Counted from the first letter of the stretch, positions 9,476 to 21,617 are shown. The stretch is DNA of 64,000 nt from Pectobacterium fontis (GCF_000803215.1 NZ_JSXC01000043.1:51315-115314), one strand, 5' to 3'. The notes: generated by a model from the letters alone, not told the origin. A program made the numbers and translations.

Positions 9476-11140
9476 TCAGAAGCTCGTCCAGTCTCCTGAG
9501 TGTGTTGCTCCGGAAACGGCAGGAAGCATGACTTTTGGTGATGAGAGCTGGGAAGGAAAGCGTGGTGCAGTGACTGACGACCGATCGCCTGACACTTTGA
9601 ATACGGAGACCGCTTTGACAAGCAGGTCGGCCTGTTCTTGCAGGCTGAGTGCCGCCGCGGCGGATTCTTCCACGAGCGCGGCATTCTGCTGTGTTGTCTG
9701 GTCCATCTGATTGACGGCGATGCCGACCTGATCAACGCCCGTAGCTTGCTCCGCGCTGGCAGAGCTAATTTCTGCCACCGTATCTGTCAACTGGCGAATA
9801 GATATCACAACTTGTTGCATGGTTTCCCCTGCTTTATTCGCCAGTTCGGAGCCTTGTCCTGCGCGCTCTACGCTTGCCATAATCAGGTTTTTAATCTCTT
9901 TTGCCGCCTCCGCACTGCGCTGCGCCAGATTACGCACTTCCCCAGCGACAACCGCAAACCCACGCCCTTGCTCGCCTGCTCGGGCTGCTTCTACTGCGGC
10001 GTTGAGAGCCAGTATGTTGGTTTGAAAGGCAATACTGTCAATGACATTGATGATATCAGCAATGCTGTGGGAACTTTCATTAATGGTTTTCATCGTTTCT
10101 ACGACGTCATTAACGACTTCTCCCCCTTGCTGTGCCACCGTACTGGCATTTTTGGCAAGTTGGTCTGCCTGACGAGCGTTATCGGCGTTATTCTTCACCG
10201 TCATGCCCAGTTGAGTCATTGTGGAAGAGGTTTCTTCTAGTGCGCTTGCCTGTTCCTCGGTTCGGGAAGACAGATCGGCGTTGCCTTGGGCTATTTGTAT
10301 ACTTGCGGTGGCGACACTTTCTGCATTATCCCTGACGGTGACGACCGTTCTGGTCAGAGAGGATTGCATGTCCCGCATTGCGGTCAGCAACTGGCCTACC
10401 TCATCACGGCTATCAACGTCAATCGTTCCGCGCAGGTCACCTTCGCCAATGCGTTGGGCGGAAGATAACGCAAGGGATAGCGGGGCTGTCACACTACGAG
10501 TCAGCAGCCAGGCAATCAGGACTCCCAAAATGGCTGAGAATATGGACAATAATATTGTCCAGAAAAGTGCTTCGGAAATATATGATGCCGTATCACCTTT
10601 GGCCTCATGGAGATTCTTTTGTTGATAATCGATCAGTTCACCCAGTGTGGCGAAGTAGATTTTCTGAATTTTAGCGACGTCATTGAATAAGAACGCTGTG
10701 GCTTGTTCATCTGTTCCGTCAAGTGCATAGGCTAACGCTTGATTAATGGTGACGCCATATTGCTTTCTTATATCAAGTAGTTGTTCGAATAGTTCTCGGC
10801 CTTTACCAAATTTTATTATATTGTCCAGATGTTTGTATATATCGGCTGAGTTATTCGTTGTTGCCTCGATAATTTTCATTAAATCCTGTTTTTCCTGACG
10901 TTTATCGCTGGGAAGCAGGATAATATCTCGTACTGTTCGGACGTTCTCATTCAAATGATCTCTGATATCACGTAACAGATTGGATTTAACCATTCTGTCT
11001 TCTGTGATGATATCAACCTCTTTCCCGATATTTTTCATAAAGAAATATTCGAGAGATGACAACGTTAACGTTAGCGTAATCAGTAACCCAAATCCCAGAA
11101 AGAGTCGGCTGCCAATTTTCATATTTTTCAAAAAATTCAT
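9476..11140 (-). CDS. methyl-accepting chemotaxis protein with C-terminal CheR-docking pentapeptide
   Basis: A 554-residue chemoreceptor of the 4HB_MCP type: N-terminal MKIGSRLFLGFGLL (typical start of that domain), membrane segments at about residues 11-32 and 190-213, periplasmic four-helix bundle between, HAMP (about 214-266), and signalling tip IDSIAFQTNILALNAAVE near 365-382. It ends in DWTSF, which fits the xWxxF pattern used by enteric receptors (NWETF in Tsr) to tether CheR and CheB, so it may help adapt neighbouring receptors that lack the tail, such as the one at 7795. Ligand unknown. A 900-base gap with a repeat precedes it. Confidence 0.93.
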   Translation of the reverse strand: MNFLKNMKIGSRLFLGFGLLITLTLTLSSLEYFFMKNIGKEVDIITEDRMVKSNLLRDIRDHLNENVRTVRDIILLPSDKRQEKQDLMKIIEATTNNSADIYKHLDNIIKFGKGRELFEQLLDIRKQYGVTINQALAYALDGTDEQATAFLFNDVAKIQKIYFATLGELIDYQQKNLHEAKGDTASYISEALFWTILLSIFSAILGVLIAWLLTRSVTAPLSLALSSAQRIGEGDLRGTIDVDSRDEVGQLLTAMRDMQSSLTRTVVTVRDNAESVATASIQIAQGNADLSSRTEEQASALEETSSTMTQLGMTVKNNADNARQADQLAKNASTVAQQGGEVVNDVVETMKTINESSHSIADIINVIDSIAFQTNILALNAAVEAARAGEQGRGFAVVAGEVRNLAQRSAEAAKEIKNLIMASVERAGQGSELANKAGETMQQVVISIRQLTDTVAEISSASAEQATGVDQVGIAVNQMDQTTQQNAALVEESAAAALSLQEQADLLVKAVSVFKVSGDRSSVTAPRFPSQLSSPKVMLPAVSGATHSGDWTSF

Positions 11141-11203
11141 TATGGGTATTCATCCTTCTTTATACTATGCATATTTTTTTCACACATAATGATCTTTCTA
11201 AAG

Positions 11204-11389
11204 TATATATCCTAAATAATTCGAGTTTCAGAACAAAACGTTAGCGTTTTGAATAACGCAACGCCTTGGCACGCAAGGACGAGGCTGATTTATAAGCTTC
11301 GTAACGCGGCAATCGCAGGAATCTCAGGTTAGTGATTCGGAGGACTGAAGGCGGCCAACGCACATGCAACTTGAAATATGACGGGTATA
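11204..11389 (-). repeat. TIR-bounded intergenic repeat, long copy (186 bases)
   Basis: The minus strand begins TATACCCGTCATATTTCAAG and ends near AATTCG/AATTATTTAGGATATA, the same ends as the copies at 17142 and 58643. The two ends are imperfect inverted repeats of each other. Inside, CAAAACG-TTAG-CGTTTTG (11234-11251) is a small hairpin that recurs at 43297. No open frame is credible within it. Confidence 0.75.
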
Positions 11390-11912
11390 GAAAGACTCAT
11401 CTTTTACGTTGCAATGGAATCTATCACCCTGATATTGAGGTCAGGGTTGATGAATTAGCCGTATTCTTTTCCTTCCGTAGGCATTTCCCTGGCGTTATTC
11501 TCCTATTCAATTTAACGCCACTGGATGTGATGGCAGCGGATTGTTTTTTCTCATTATATTTCATTGTATTAGTTTTCCCATGGTGTTGGCTGAAAGGTCA
11601 GTTAAGGCCTGTGCAAGTTTGAAACATGAGCCGAGTATTATTTTTATACAGATACGAAAAGGTGCATTATCTGTTAATTTATAGTCTATCGCTATAGTAA
11701 TCTTATTATTGATCGAATTCACCAATCATTAAGCCGTTTAATTTTTCATATTCGATCGTTAATTTCTATCAAAAAATAAGCAGCTAAACGATTAGGCGTG
11801 AAATGGAATTTTTTGTAACGTTATTTTTACAATTTTAGGTGGTGAATTTTTACTTAAGGAGACAGAGATAGCGGTAACCATGTGAGTCAACAGGCAAATA
11901 ACGGATATAAAA
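11390..11912. other. gene-free interval between repeats
   Basis: About 520 bases, AT-rich after 11630, without a frame that shows codon bias, a ribosome site or family resemblance. It may be decayed sequence. Confidence 0.5.
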
Positions 11913-11970
11913 TATATCCGTCATGCTTCACGCCGCAGGTGTATTAATCGCGTTACGTGGGCATCGTCCT
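11913..11970 (+). repeat. partial copy of the TIR-bounded repeat
   Basis: TATATCCGTCATGCTTCACG resembles the left end of the family, followed by a diverged body ending near CGTTACGTGGGC. The right end is absent. Confidence 0.5.
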
Positions 11971-11992
11971 AAAGAGCAGACGCTTCGCAATG

Positions 11993-12018
11993 AAAAAGCC
12001 CCGTTTTGCAACGAGGCT
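11993..12018 (-). terminator. rho-independent terminator after valS
   Basis: On the minus strand AGCCTCG pairs with CGGGGCT (one G-U pair), followed by a run of T. Confidence 0.8.
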
Positions 12019-12056
12019 TCAGTACGCTTCATGCTATCGCTGAAGCCGATTAGTGG

Positions 12057-14912
12057 TTACAACGCAGCGATAACCGTTTGCTGTTCCAGCAGTTTGGCTT
12101 TCGCGACGGCGTAGCCGTCCAGTTTCTCACGCTCTTTGGCAACGACGGCTTCCGGTGCGCGCGCCACAAAACCTTCGTTGGACAGCTTGCTTTCGATGCG
12201 GCCAATCTCGGCTTCGATTTTCGCCACTTCTTTCGCCAGACGATCCAACTCTGCGTCTTTGTCGATCAGACCCGCCATCGGGATTAACAGCTCGGCGCCA
12301 TCAATGAGTTTTGTGACGGAAACCGGACCTTTATCGCCCGCAGGTAGCAACGTGATGCTTTCCAGACGCGCCAGCGTTTGAATGAAGCTACGATTCTCTT
12401 CCACGCGACGTTGCGCTTCAGCCGTGGCATCACGCAGCAACACTTCGAGTGGTTTACCCGGCGCAATGTTCATTTCCGCACGAATATTACGTACCGCGAT
12501 AATCGCCTGCTTGATCCACTCCAGATCGTTCAACGCCAGCGTATCTTCCTGCGCAGCATCGAACTCAGGGAACGGTTGCAGCATGATGGTGTCTGCACTG
12601 ATGCCTTTCAGCGCTTTGACGCGCAGCCAGATGGTTTCGGTAATGAACGGAATAATCGGGTGTGCCAGACGTAGCAGTGCTTCCAGTACGGTCACCAGCG
12701 TATGGCGCGTACCGCGCAGCTCCGCTTCCGATCCGCCGTTCATTACAGGCTTCGTCAGTTCCAGATACCAGTCACAGAATTGGTTCCAGGTGAACTCATA
12801 CAGAATACCGGCAGCAATATCAAAGCGATAGCCGTCCAGCGCGTCGCGATAAGCTTTTACCGTACGGTTGAATTCCGCCAGAATCCAGCGGTCAGCCAGC
12901 GATAACACTTTCTCGCCCGCGCCAAAACCACAGTCCTGATCTTCAGTGTTCATCAGTACGAAACGGCTGGCATTCCACAGCTTGTTACAGAAGTTGCGAT
13001 AACCTTCCAGACGCTTCATATCCCAGTTGATGTCACGGCCAGTTGAGGCCAGCGCCGCCAGCGTGAAGCGCAGGGCATCCGTACCGTGAGGCTCGATGCC
13101 GTTCGGGAATTGCTTCTCGGTACGTTTGCGGATCTTTTCCGCCAACTGCGGCTGCATCATGTTGCCGGTACGTTTTTCCAGCAGCGCTTCCAGTGAAATA
13201 CCGTCCACCATATCCAGCGGGTCGATTACGTTCCCTTTGGATTTGGACATCTTCTGGCCTTCTTCATCACGGATCAGGCCGGTCATGTAGACGGTGTGGA
13301 ATGGCACCTGTGGCTTGCCGTCTTCATCTTTGATGAAGTGCATGGTCAGCATGATCATGCGGGCAATCCAGAAGAAGATGATGTCGAAACCGCTGACCAT
13401 CACGCTGCTTGGGTGGAAGGCTTTCAGATCTGGCGTTTGCTCCGGCCAGCCCAGCGTAGAGAACGTCCACAACCCGGATGAGAACCAGGTATCCAGTACG
13501 TCTTCGTCCTGATGCAGAACGACATCGTCAGCGAGGTTGTTTTCACTGCGAACTTCCGCTTCGCTGCGGCCCACATAGACGTTGCCGTTGGCGTCGTACC
13601 AGGCTGGGATACGGTGGCCCCACCACAGTTGACGGGAGATACACCAGTCCTGAATATCGCGCATCCAACTGAAGTACATGTTTTCGTACTGTTTTGGCAC
13701 GAACTGAATGCGGCCATCTTCTACGGCTTCTACCGCCGGTTTAGCCAGTACGGCCGCGCGCACGTACCATTGGTCGGTCAGCATCGGTTCGATCACCACG
13801 CCGCCACGGTCGCCGTAAGGCACGGTCAGGTCGTGCGCTTTGATCTCTTCCAACAGGCCGAGTTCATCGAATGCGGCGACCAGCGCTTTACGCGCGGCAA
13901 AACGCTCCAGACCCTGAAAGGCTTCTGGAATGTCGCTGCTGTAAACGGTGCTGGCTTCGCCATTGGTATCAAAAATTTCAGCGCTCTGGCGGATATCACC
14001 GTCGAACGTCAGGATGTTCACCATTGGCAACTGGTGGCGTTTACCGACTTCGTAGTCGTTGAAGTCGTGCGCTGGCGTGATCTTCACGCAGCCCGTACCT
14101 TTTTCCATGTCGGCATGTTCGTCACCGACGATTGGGATACGACGGCCAATCAGCGGCAGGATGACTGCTTTGCCGATCAGATCTTTATAACGTGGATCTT
14201 CCGGGTTAACGGCAACACCGGTATCACCCAGCATGGTTTCCGGGCGCGTAGTGGCGACGACCAGATAGTCTTTTCCTTCGGCGGTTTTCACGCCATCGGC
14301 CAGCGGATAGCGCAGGTGCCACATCGATCCTTTCACTTCACGGTTTTCGACTTCCAGATCGGAAATCGCGGTGCGCAGTTTCGGATCCCAGTTCACCAGA
14401 CGTTTACCGCGGTAAATCAGATCTTCCTTATACAGACGGACGAACACTTCTTTCACCGCGTTGGACAGGCCTTCATCCATGGTGAAGCGCTCGCGCTCCC
14501 AATCAACAGAGTTGCCCAGACGGCGCATCTGACGGGTAATATTGCCGCCAGATTCGCCTTTCCACTGCCAGATTTTGTCGATGAACGCTTCACGACCGTA
14601 ATCGTGGCGCGTTTTGCCTTCTTCTGCGGCGATCTTACGCTCCACCACCATCTGTGTGGCGATACCGGCGTGGTCGGTGCCCGCCTGCCACAGGGTGTTT
14701 TTGCCCTGCATACGCTGGTAGCGGATCAACGTATCCATAATGGTTTGCTGGAAAGCATGACCCATATGCAAGCTGCCGGTGACGTTGGGCGGCGGGATCA
14801 TGATGCTGAAGCTGTCTTTACTCGTGTCGCCGTGCGGCTTGAAGTAGCCTTGCTTTTCCCAGAGTTCGTAGAGCGGCTGCTCGATATCTTGCGGGTTATA
14901 TTTCGTTTCCAT
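12057..14912 (-). CDS. valS: valine--tRNA ligase
   Basis: A 951-residue class I aminoacyl-tRNA synthetase that charges tRNA-Val, the same length as in E. coli. The HIGH-type motif is [14 protein letters not shown] (about residues 40-53) and KMSKS appears in [13 protein letters not shown] (about 555). The editing domain lies between, and a C-terminal coiled coil ([21 protein letters not shown]) closes the protein as in other ValRS. I use ATG 14912 ([12 protein letters not shown]) to match the enteric start; a TTG three codons upstream is less likely. It follows holC by 12 bases in a pepA-holC-valS operon and ends at a terminator near 12000. Confidence 0.97.
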   Translation of the reverse strand: METKYNPQDIEQPLYELWEKQGYFKPHGDTSKDSFSIMIPPPNVTGSLHMGHAFQQTIMDTLIRYQRMQGKNTLWQAGTDHAGIATQMVVERKIAAEEGKTRHDYGREAFIDKIWQWKGESGGNITRQMRRLGNSVDWERERFTMDEGLSNAVKEVFVRLYKEDLIYRGKRLVNWDPKLRTAISDLEVENREVKGSMWHLRYPLADGVKTAEGKDYLVVATTRPETMLGDTGVAVNPEDPRYKDLIGKAVILPLIGRRIPIVGDEHADMEKGTGCVKITPAHDFNDYEVGKRHQLPMVNILTFDGDIRQSAEIFDTNGEASTVYSSDIPEAFQGLERFAARKALVAAFDELGLLEEIKAHDLTVPYGDRGGVVIEPMLTDQWYVRAAVLAKPAVEAVEDGRIQFVPKQYENMYFSWMRDIQDWCISRQLWWGHRIPAWYDANGNVYVGRSEAEVRSENNLADDVVLHQDEDVLDTWFSSGLWTFSTLGWPEQTPDLKAFHPSSVMVSGFDIIFFWIARMIMLTMHFIKDEDGKPQVPFHTVYMTGLIRDEEGQKMSKSKGNVIDPLDMVDGISLEALLEKRTGNMMQPQLAEKIRKRTEKQFPNGIEPHGTDALRFTLAALASTGRDINWDMKRLEGYRNFCNKLWNASRFVLMNTEDQDCGFGAGEKVLSLADRWILAEFNRTVKAYRDALDGYRFDIAAGILYEFTWNQFCDWYLELTKPVMNGGSEAELRGTRHTLVTVLEALLRLAHPIIPFITETIWLRVKALKGISADTIMLQPFPEFDAAQEDTLALNDLEWIKQAIIAVRNIRAEMNIAPGKPLEVLLRDATAEAQRRVEENRSFIQTLARLESITLLPAGDKGPVSVTKLIDGAELLIPMAGLIDKDAELDRLAKEVAKIEAEIGRIESKLSNEGFVARAPEAVVAKEREKLDGYAVAKAKLLEQQTVIAAL

Positions 14913-14924
14913 TATGCTCAAAAT

Positions 14925-15374
14925 TCAGTGAGTTGGCGGCGTAGCCGTGGTCAATTGGAAGCCGACGCTGCGATAGGTTTTATAACGGTCGCGCGCCAAC
15001 TGTTTCAGGGATTCTTCGTAAGGAACAAAGTCTATCACTTCATGGAAAGCGGTGGCAAAATCTGCGAACTGTGGCAACAGGCTGATCAGCAGATCCCGAG
15101 GCGCGTTGCCACGCCGCTGCGGCCAGGCCAGCTCGACCGGCGCCCCGTGACGCGGCCCTTCGCCCGCCAGATTGTGCGGCACGAACGCATTGGGATCGCG
15201 CTGCCACAGTGCTTCGTCCAGCCTGATGGCCTGCTGCTCGTCTTCGCAGGCAATCAGCACGCGCTTTCCGGCTCGCCAACGTTCTGCCGCCAGATCGCAG
15301 GCCAGTGCCTCATGGGCGCTGAGCTCACCGCTTTTGCTGTCGTGTTCGAGAAGATAGAACGTTGCGTTTTTCAT
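14925..15374 (-). CDS. holC: DNA polymerase III subunit chi
   Basis: A 149-residue chi subunit of the polymerase III clamp-loader complex, which bridges the psi subunit and single-strand binding protein on the lagging strand. N-terminal MKNATFYLLEHDS and the central VLIACEDEQQAIRLDEALWQ and FVPHNLAGEGP stretches are characteristic. It sits between pepA and valS as in E. coli, 80 bases after the pepA stop and 12 bases before valS, so it is probably expressed in one operon with both. No irregularities. Confidence 0.95.
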   Translation of the reverse strand: MKNATFYLLEHDSKSGELSAHEALACDLAAERWRAGKRVLIACEDEQQAIRLDEALWQRDPNAFVPHNLAGEGPRHGAPVELAWPQRRGNAPRDLLISLLPQFADFATAFHEVIDFVPYEESLKQLARDRYKTYRSVGFQLTTATPPTH

Positions 15375-15392
15375 GGTTTACACTATTGATAA

Positions 15393-15411
15393 GGGCCGGA
15401 ATATCCGGCCC
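15393..15411. repeat. perfect hairpin in the pepA-holC gap
   Basis: GGGCCGGA/TCCGGCCC with a three-base ATA loop. No T run on the minus strand, so it is more likely an RNA-processing or stability element than a terminator. Confidence 0.55.
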
Positions 15412-15414
15412 GAT

Positions 15415-17141
<1,727 letters not shown>

Positions 17142-17266
17142 TATACCCATCATACTTCACGCTGCATGTGCGTTGGCTTTCCTCGTTCACCCCAGTCACT
17201 TACTGGTGTAAGCTCCCGGGGATTCACTGTGTCGCCGCCTTCCTGCAACGCGAATTATTTAGGGTA
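17142..17266 (+). repeat. TIR-bounded intergenic repeat, 125-base copy
   Basis: It starts TATACCCATCATACTTCACG and ends GCGAATTATTTAGGGTA, imperfect inverted repeats of each other. The body contains an internal hairpin-prone stretch around GTCACTTACTGGTGTAAGC. It ends about 100 bases before lptF, so it may affect that gene's leader. Confidence 0.75.
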
Positions 17267-17370
17267 GGTTTTGACTAAGAGGGCTGCCAAAAATGAGTAT
17301 AAATGGCGCGTTAGCGAAGAAACTATCGATTTTCCTGCAAAAAGACAAGTTTTCACAGGCGTAATTAAGC

Positions 17371-18486
17371 GTGATCATCATACGATATCTGGTACGGGAA
17401 ACCTTTAAGAGCCAACTGGCCATCCTTTTCATTCTGTTACTGATTTTCTTTTGTCAGAAATTAGTGCGGATACTGGGCGCCGCGGTTGATGGTGAAATCC
17501 CGACAAATTTGGTTCTCTCCCTGTTGGGCTTGGGTGTGCCGGAGATGGTGCAGCTTATCCTGCCATTGAGCCTGTTTCTTGGTGTGTTGATGACGTTTGG
17601 CCGCCTCTATGCGGAAAGCGAAATCACCGTCATGCACGCCTGCGGGCTGGGCAAACGTGTGTTACTGCAAGCTGCGCTGACCTTAGCCGTGTTCACAGCC
17701 ACCCTCGCGACGATTAACGTTACATGGCTCAGCCCGTGGTCTTCCCGACATCAGGAAGAAGTGCTGGCGGAAGCGAAGGCGAATCCCGGCATGGCGGCGC
17801 TGGTAGAAGGACAGTTCCAGTCTGCACAAGGCGGCAACGCGGTACTGTTTGTTGGCAATGTTAAAGGATCGGCGTTTGAACACGTCTTTCTGGCACAACT
17901 GCGCCCGAGTGGTAATGCACGGCCTTCTGTTGTGGTAGCCGATCGTGGTCATATCACGCAAAACGGGGACGGCACGCAGGTCGTGATGTTAGATAACGGT
18001 TCGCGTTATGAAGGCACGGCGCTTTTGCGTGATTTTCGTATCACGGATTTCACCAATTATCAGGCCGTGATTGGTCACCAGGCCGTGACGCTCAATAATA
18101 GCGACGTACAGCAAATGGATATGCAAACCCTTTGGCATTCCGATGCGCACGATGCGCGCGCCGAGTTCCACTGGCGGCTGACACTGATTGTTTCCGTACT
18201 GATTATGGCGCTGATGGTGGTGCCGCTAAGCGTGGTGAATCCACGTCAGGGTAGGGTGCTGAGTATGCTGCCTGCGATGCTGCTGTACCTGATTTTCTTC
18301 CTGCTGCAAAGTTCGCTGCGTTCTAATGCCAGTAAAGGAAAAATCGATCCGATGGTATGGGTCTGGCTGACGAACCTGATGTACTTTGGCATCGCGCTGA
18401 TGCTTAATCTCTGGGATACCGTGCCGATGCGCAAAGTGCGCGCCCGCTTTAAGCCTCTTACTCTGAAAACGCAAGGAGCGGCCTGA
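17371..18486 (+). CDS. lptF: LPS export ABC transporter permease LptF
   Basis: A 371-residue inner-membrane permease of the LptBFG complex that extracts lipopolysaccharide from the inner membrane and feeds it to the LptC-LptA bridge. Three membrane segments occur near the N-terminus (about residues 15-32, 50-75, 100-120), a periplasmic beta-jellyroll at about 125-265, and three more segments to the end (about 270-355). The start is GTG at 17371, as in E. coli, giving IIIRYLVRETFKSQLAIL. Its stop overlaps the lptG start (TGATG), typical of translational coupling. Essential gene in relatives. Confidence 0.97.
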   Translation: MIIIRYLVRETFKSQLAILFILLLIFFCQKLVRILGAAVDGEIPTNLVLSLLGLGVPEMVQLILPLSLFLGVLMTFGRLYAESEITVMHACGLGKRVLLQAALTLAVFTATLATINVTWLSPWSSRHQEEVLAEAKANPGMAALVEGQFQSAQGGNAVLFVGNVKGSAFEHVFLAQLRPSGNARPSVVVADRGHITQNGDGTQVVMLDNGSRYEGTALLRDFRITDFTNYQAVIGHQAVTLNNSDVQQMDMQTLWHSDAHDARAEFHWRLTLIVSVLIMALMVVPLSVVNPRQGRVLSMLPAMLLYLIFFLLQSSLRSNASKGKIDPMVWVWLTNLMYFGIALMLNLWDTVPMRKVRARFKPLTLKTQGAA

Positions 18487-19562
18487 TGTTTGGTGTATTA
18501 GACCGCTATATCGGCAAAACGATTTTCACCACTATCATGACGACGCTGTTCATGCTGGTGTCGCTCTCCGGCATTATCAAGTTTGTTGACCAGTTGCGTA
18601 AAGTTGGGCAAGGCGAGTATTCGGCGCTGGGCGCGGGGCTGTTCACGCTGCTCAGTGTACCCAAGGACATTGAGGTCTTCTTCCCCATGGCGGCGCTGCT
18701 TGGCGCATTACTTGGGCTGGGTCAGCTTGCGACTCGCAGTGAACTGGTGGTGATGCAGGCGTCTGGCTTTACCCGCTTGCAGATTGCGACTGCCGTGATG
18801 AAAACCGCGATCCCGCTGGTATTGTTGACGATGGCGATTGGCGAATGGGTTTCTCCGCAGGGGGAACAGATGGCGCGTAACTATCGTTCTCAGATGATCT
18901 CTGGTGGATCGATGATCTCTACGCAAGGTGGACTGTGGGCAAAAGACGGCAATGACTTTATCTATATCGAACGGGTCGTGGGTAATAAAGAACTGTCTGG
19001 CGTCAATATTTATCACTTTGACGATAGTAACAAGCTGCTATCCGTGCGCTATGCCGCTTCTGCCAAGTTTGAAGATGCAAGGAATGTCTGGAAACTTTCT
19101 CAGGTTGATGAATCTGATTTGAGCGACGGCAAACAAATTGGGGGCAGCCAGACGTTTAGCGGAGAATGGAAAACTAACCTGACGCCCGACAAGCTGGGCG
19201 TAGTGGCGCTGGAGCCGAATGCGCTATCGATCCGTGGGTTATATGATTACGCCAAATACCTGAAACAAAGTGGTCAGGAGGCGAGTCGTTACCAATTGAA
19301 CATGTGGAGCAAAATCTTTGCACCGGTTTCGGTGGCGGTGATGATGCTTATGGCCGTCTCGTTTATCTTTGGCCCGCTGCGTAGCGTGTCGGCAGGTTCA
19401 CGTATCGTGATTGGTATCAGCTTCGGCTTCTTCTTCTACCTGCTGAATGAGATTTTCCGTCCACTCAGTCTGGTCTACGGCATTCCCCCCATTTTGGGAG
19501 CGATCTTGCCCAGTTCGGTTTTTTTGTGTATCAGCGTAGCGCTGTTGCTGAAACGCCGATAG
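18486..19562 (+). CDS. lptG: LPS export ABC transporter permease LptG
   Basis: A 358-residue partner of LptF with the same fold: membrane segments near residues 12-35, 60-85, 100-120, a periplasmic domain (about 130-265), and C-terminal segments from about 275 to the end. N-terminal FGVLDRYIGKTIFTTI and the cytoplasmic coupling stretch FTRLQIATAVM are family features. The ATG overlaps the lptF stop. A terminator follows at 19581. Same operon and order as E. coli. Confidence 0.97.
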   Translation: MFGVLDRYIGKTIFTTIMTTLFMLVSLSGIIKFVDQLRKVGQGEYSALGAGLFTLLSVPKDIEVFFPMAALLGALLGLGQLATRSELVVMQASGFTRLQIATAVMKTAIPLVLLTMAIGEWVSPQGEQMARNYRSQMISGGSMISTQGGLWAKDGNDFIYIERVVGNKELSGVNIYHFDDSNKLLSVRYAASAKFEDARNVWKLSQVDESDLSDGKQIGGSQTFSGEWKTNLTPDKLGVVALEPNALSIRGLYDYAKYLKQSGQEASRYQLNMWSKIFAPVSVAVMMLMAVSFIFGPLRSVSAGSRIVIGISFGFFFYLLNEIFRPLSLVYGIPPILGAILPSSVFLCISVALLLKRR

Positions 19563-19580
19563 CACTAACGACATCAGAGA

Positions 19581-19614
19581 AAGCGCCGGGCGGGTTCACC
19601 CTCGGCGCTTTTTT
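19581..19614 (+). terminator. rho-independent terminator after lptG
   Basis: AAGCGCCG pairs with CGGCGCTT, with an inner GGG/CCC pairing in the loop, followed by a T run. Confidence 0.88.
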
Positions 19615-19756
19615 ATTTGGCGCACACCGCGAGGCGTTGATAAAACGGGTCTTTCATCCCGTTCTGATTTTTCGAACAGCGCGATGAGTTTTTTGCGCTA
19701 TCTTATTTACCCCCGCCCGTTACACTTTCCTTATCAGAAATGCAGGAGGAAAGAAC

Positions 19757-20452
19757 ATGATCTATTTACGTCAAGCGCAAGATCGAGGACATGCGAATCA
19801 CGGCTGGCTCGATAGCTGGCACACGTTCTCATTTGCCGATTATTACGATCCTGATTTCATGGGGTTTTCGGCACTGCGCGTCATTAATGAAGACTATATC
19901 GAAGGCGGGCAGGGGTTCGGTACACATCCGCACAAAGATATGGAAATTCTGACCTATGTATTGTCCGGTGCCGTAGAGCATCAGGACAGCATGGGAAATA
20001 AAGAGCAGGTGCCCGCAGGCGAGTTCCAGATCATGAGTGCGGGAACGGGTATTCGTCACTCGGAATACAATGCCAGCAAAGATGAGCAACTGCATCTGTA
20101 CCAAATCTGGATTATCCCGGAAAAAACCGGGTTAACGCCGCGCTACGAGCAAAAACGCTTTGATGTGCAGCAAGGGCGTCAACTGGTGCTGTCGCCGGAT
20201 GCGCGCGATGGTTCGCTGAAAGTCTTTCAGGACATGACGCTATGGCGTTGGGCGCTGAAAGCGCAGGAACAATCGGTGTATCAGATTCAGGCCGATCGTC
20301 GTGTCTGGATTCAGGTGGTACGCGGTACGGTCGAAATTAACGGTCAGAAAGCGCAAGCCAGCGATGCGTTTGCTGTCTGGGACGAAACGGCGATCTCCGT
20401 ACAGGCCAGTGAAGACAGCGAAATCCTGCTGTTTGATTTACCGCCGGTATAA
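19757..20452 (+). CDS. yhhW: pirin family protein (YhhW-like quercetinase)
   Basis: A 231-residue bicupin of the pirin family, the same length as E. coli YhhW, which shows quercetin 2,3-dioxygenase activity in vitro. The metal ligands of the N-terminal cupin are visible in FGTHPHKDMEIL (His about 57 and 59) and GTGIRHSEYN (His about 101), with Glu in the same barrel. The ATG has AGGAGG with good spacing. It precedes gntR in the same direction as in E. coli, but a terminator at 20473 separates them. The natural substrate is uncertain. Confidence 0.92.
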   Translation: MIYLRQAQDRGHANHGWLDSWHTFSFADYYDPDFMGFSALRVINEDYIEGGQGFGTHPHKDMEILTYVLSGAVEHQDSMGNKEQVPAGEFQIMSAGTGIRHSEYNASKDEQLHLYQIWIIPEKTGLTPRYEQKRFDVQQGRQLVLSPDARDGSLKVFQDMTLWRWALKAQEQSVYQIQADRRVWIQVVRGTVEINGQKAQASDAFAVWDETAISVQASEDSEILLFDLPPV

Positions 20453-20472
20453 TGACGAGTGAGAAAATGAAG

Positions 20473-20503
20473 AAGCCCGCGTAGGAAAAGACGCGGGCTT
20501 TTT
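20473..20503 (+). terminator. rho-independent terminator after yhhW
   Basis: AAGCCCGCGT pairs perfectly with ACGCGGGCTT and runs into T. Confidence 0.9.
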
Positions 20504-20613
20504 ATTTGTCACTGCCTGACGCCATCCTTCAGATTCTGCCCCTTTGCCTTTACTTTCTTCACGTTTTTTTTGCTAAACTTAGCTTACTGTTTTTCAGGCA
20601 TTTTTAGTCGACG

Positions 20614-21609
20614 ATGAAGAAGAAAAGACCCGTTCTCCAGGATGTCGCTGATCGCGTGGGGATTACCAAAATGACGGTAAGCCGCTATTTGCGTAATCCC
20701 ACACAGGTGTCAGCCGCGTTGCAGGAAAAGATTGCTATTGCGTTGGATGAGCTGGGCTATATCCCTAATCTGGCACCGAATATGCTCGCCAGTTCGACCA
20801 GTCGGGCGATTGGTGTGCTATTGCCGTCATTAACCAATCAGGTTTTCGCCGAGGTCTTACGTGGGATCGAACGCACCGCAGAGGCGCACGGTTACCAAAC
20901 CATGCTGGCGCACTATGGCTATCATCCTGACAGAGAAGAGCAACGCCTGACTTCACTGCTCTCGTATCACATTGACGGGCTGATTCTGGCTGAACGTACC
21001 CACACGCCGCGAACGCGCCAGATGCTGGATGTCGCGGGTATTCCGGTGGTGGAGCTGATGGATTCTGTCTCTCCCTGTCTGGATATGGCCGTCGGGTTTG
21101 ATAACGTTGAAGCCGCCCGCCAGATGACGCTGCGCATGGTGGCGCTGGGGCATCGTCATATCGTCTATCTCGGGGCGCGGCAGGATGAACGCACGATTAT
21201 GCGCTGCCGGGGCTATGAACAGGCGATGTGGGAAAGTGAACTCAAAAGCTATTGTGTGATGAGCGAACGGGCGTCCTCCTATTCGCTCGGTGGCGAACTG
21301 CTGCGACAGACGCAGGCGGAATACCCGCAGGTCGATAGCGTATTTTGCACCAATGACGATTTAGCCGTCGGCGCGATGTTTGAATGTCAGCGCCAGGGAC
21401 TGCGTGTACCGCAAGACATCGGCGTCGCGGGTTTCCACGGGCATGACATTGGGCAGGCGATGGTGCCGAAATTGGCGAGTGTGCTGACGCCGCGTGAGCA
21501 CATGGGGCGCGTCGGAACCGAGCGTCTGCTGGCGCGTCTGCGCGGCGAGCCAGTCGCGCAGGACATGATCGATGTCGGCTTTACCGTGCTGGATGGCGAG
21601 AGCCTTTAA
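20614..21609 (+). CDS. gntR: gluconate operon transcriptional repressor GntR
   Basis: A 331-residue LacI-family repressor. The N-terminal helix-turn-helix reads LQDVADRVGITKMTVSRYLR (about residues 8-27), followed by the hinge and a periplasmic-binding-type effector domain (from about 62, AIGVLLPSLTNQVFAEVL). In E. coli it represses gluconate uptake and kinase genes until gluconate binds. Overlapping operators lie 580 bases away between gntK and the permease. The stop is only eight bases from the convergent gntK stop, with no terminator between. Confidence 0.95.
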   Translation: MKKKRPVLQDVADRVGITKMTVSRYLRNPTQVSAALQEKIAIALDELGYIPNLAPNMLASSTSRAIGVLLPSLTNQVFAEVLRGIERTAEAHGYQTMLAHYGYHPDREEQRLTSLLSYHIDGLILAERTHTPRTRQMLDVAGIPVVELMDSVSPCLDMAVGFDNVEAARQMTLRMVALGHRHIVYLGARQDERTIMRCRGYEQAMWESELKSYCVMSERASSYSLGGELLRQTQAEYPQVDSVFCTNDDLAVGAMFECQRQGLRVPQDIGVAGFHGHDIGQAMVPKLASVLTPREHMGRVGTERLLARLRGEPVAQDMIDVGFTVLDGESL

Positions 21610-21617
21610 CCGTGGCG

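Noticed and set aside
11332..11622. Open frame of 96 codons after the long repeat copy
   Set aside because: Begins inside the repeat, has no ribosome site, and the protein shows no recognisable feature beyond a chance hydrophobic stretch.
13512..15389. Open frame of 625 codons on the plus strand opposite valS and holC
   Set aside because: Antisense to two certain genes, with composition typical of a mirrored coding frame and no recognisable domain.
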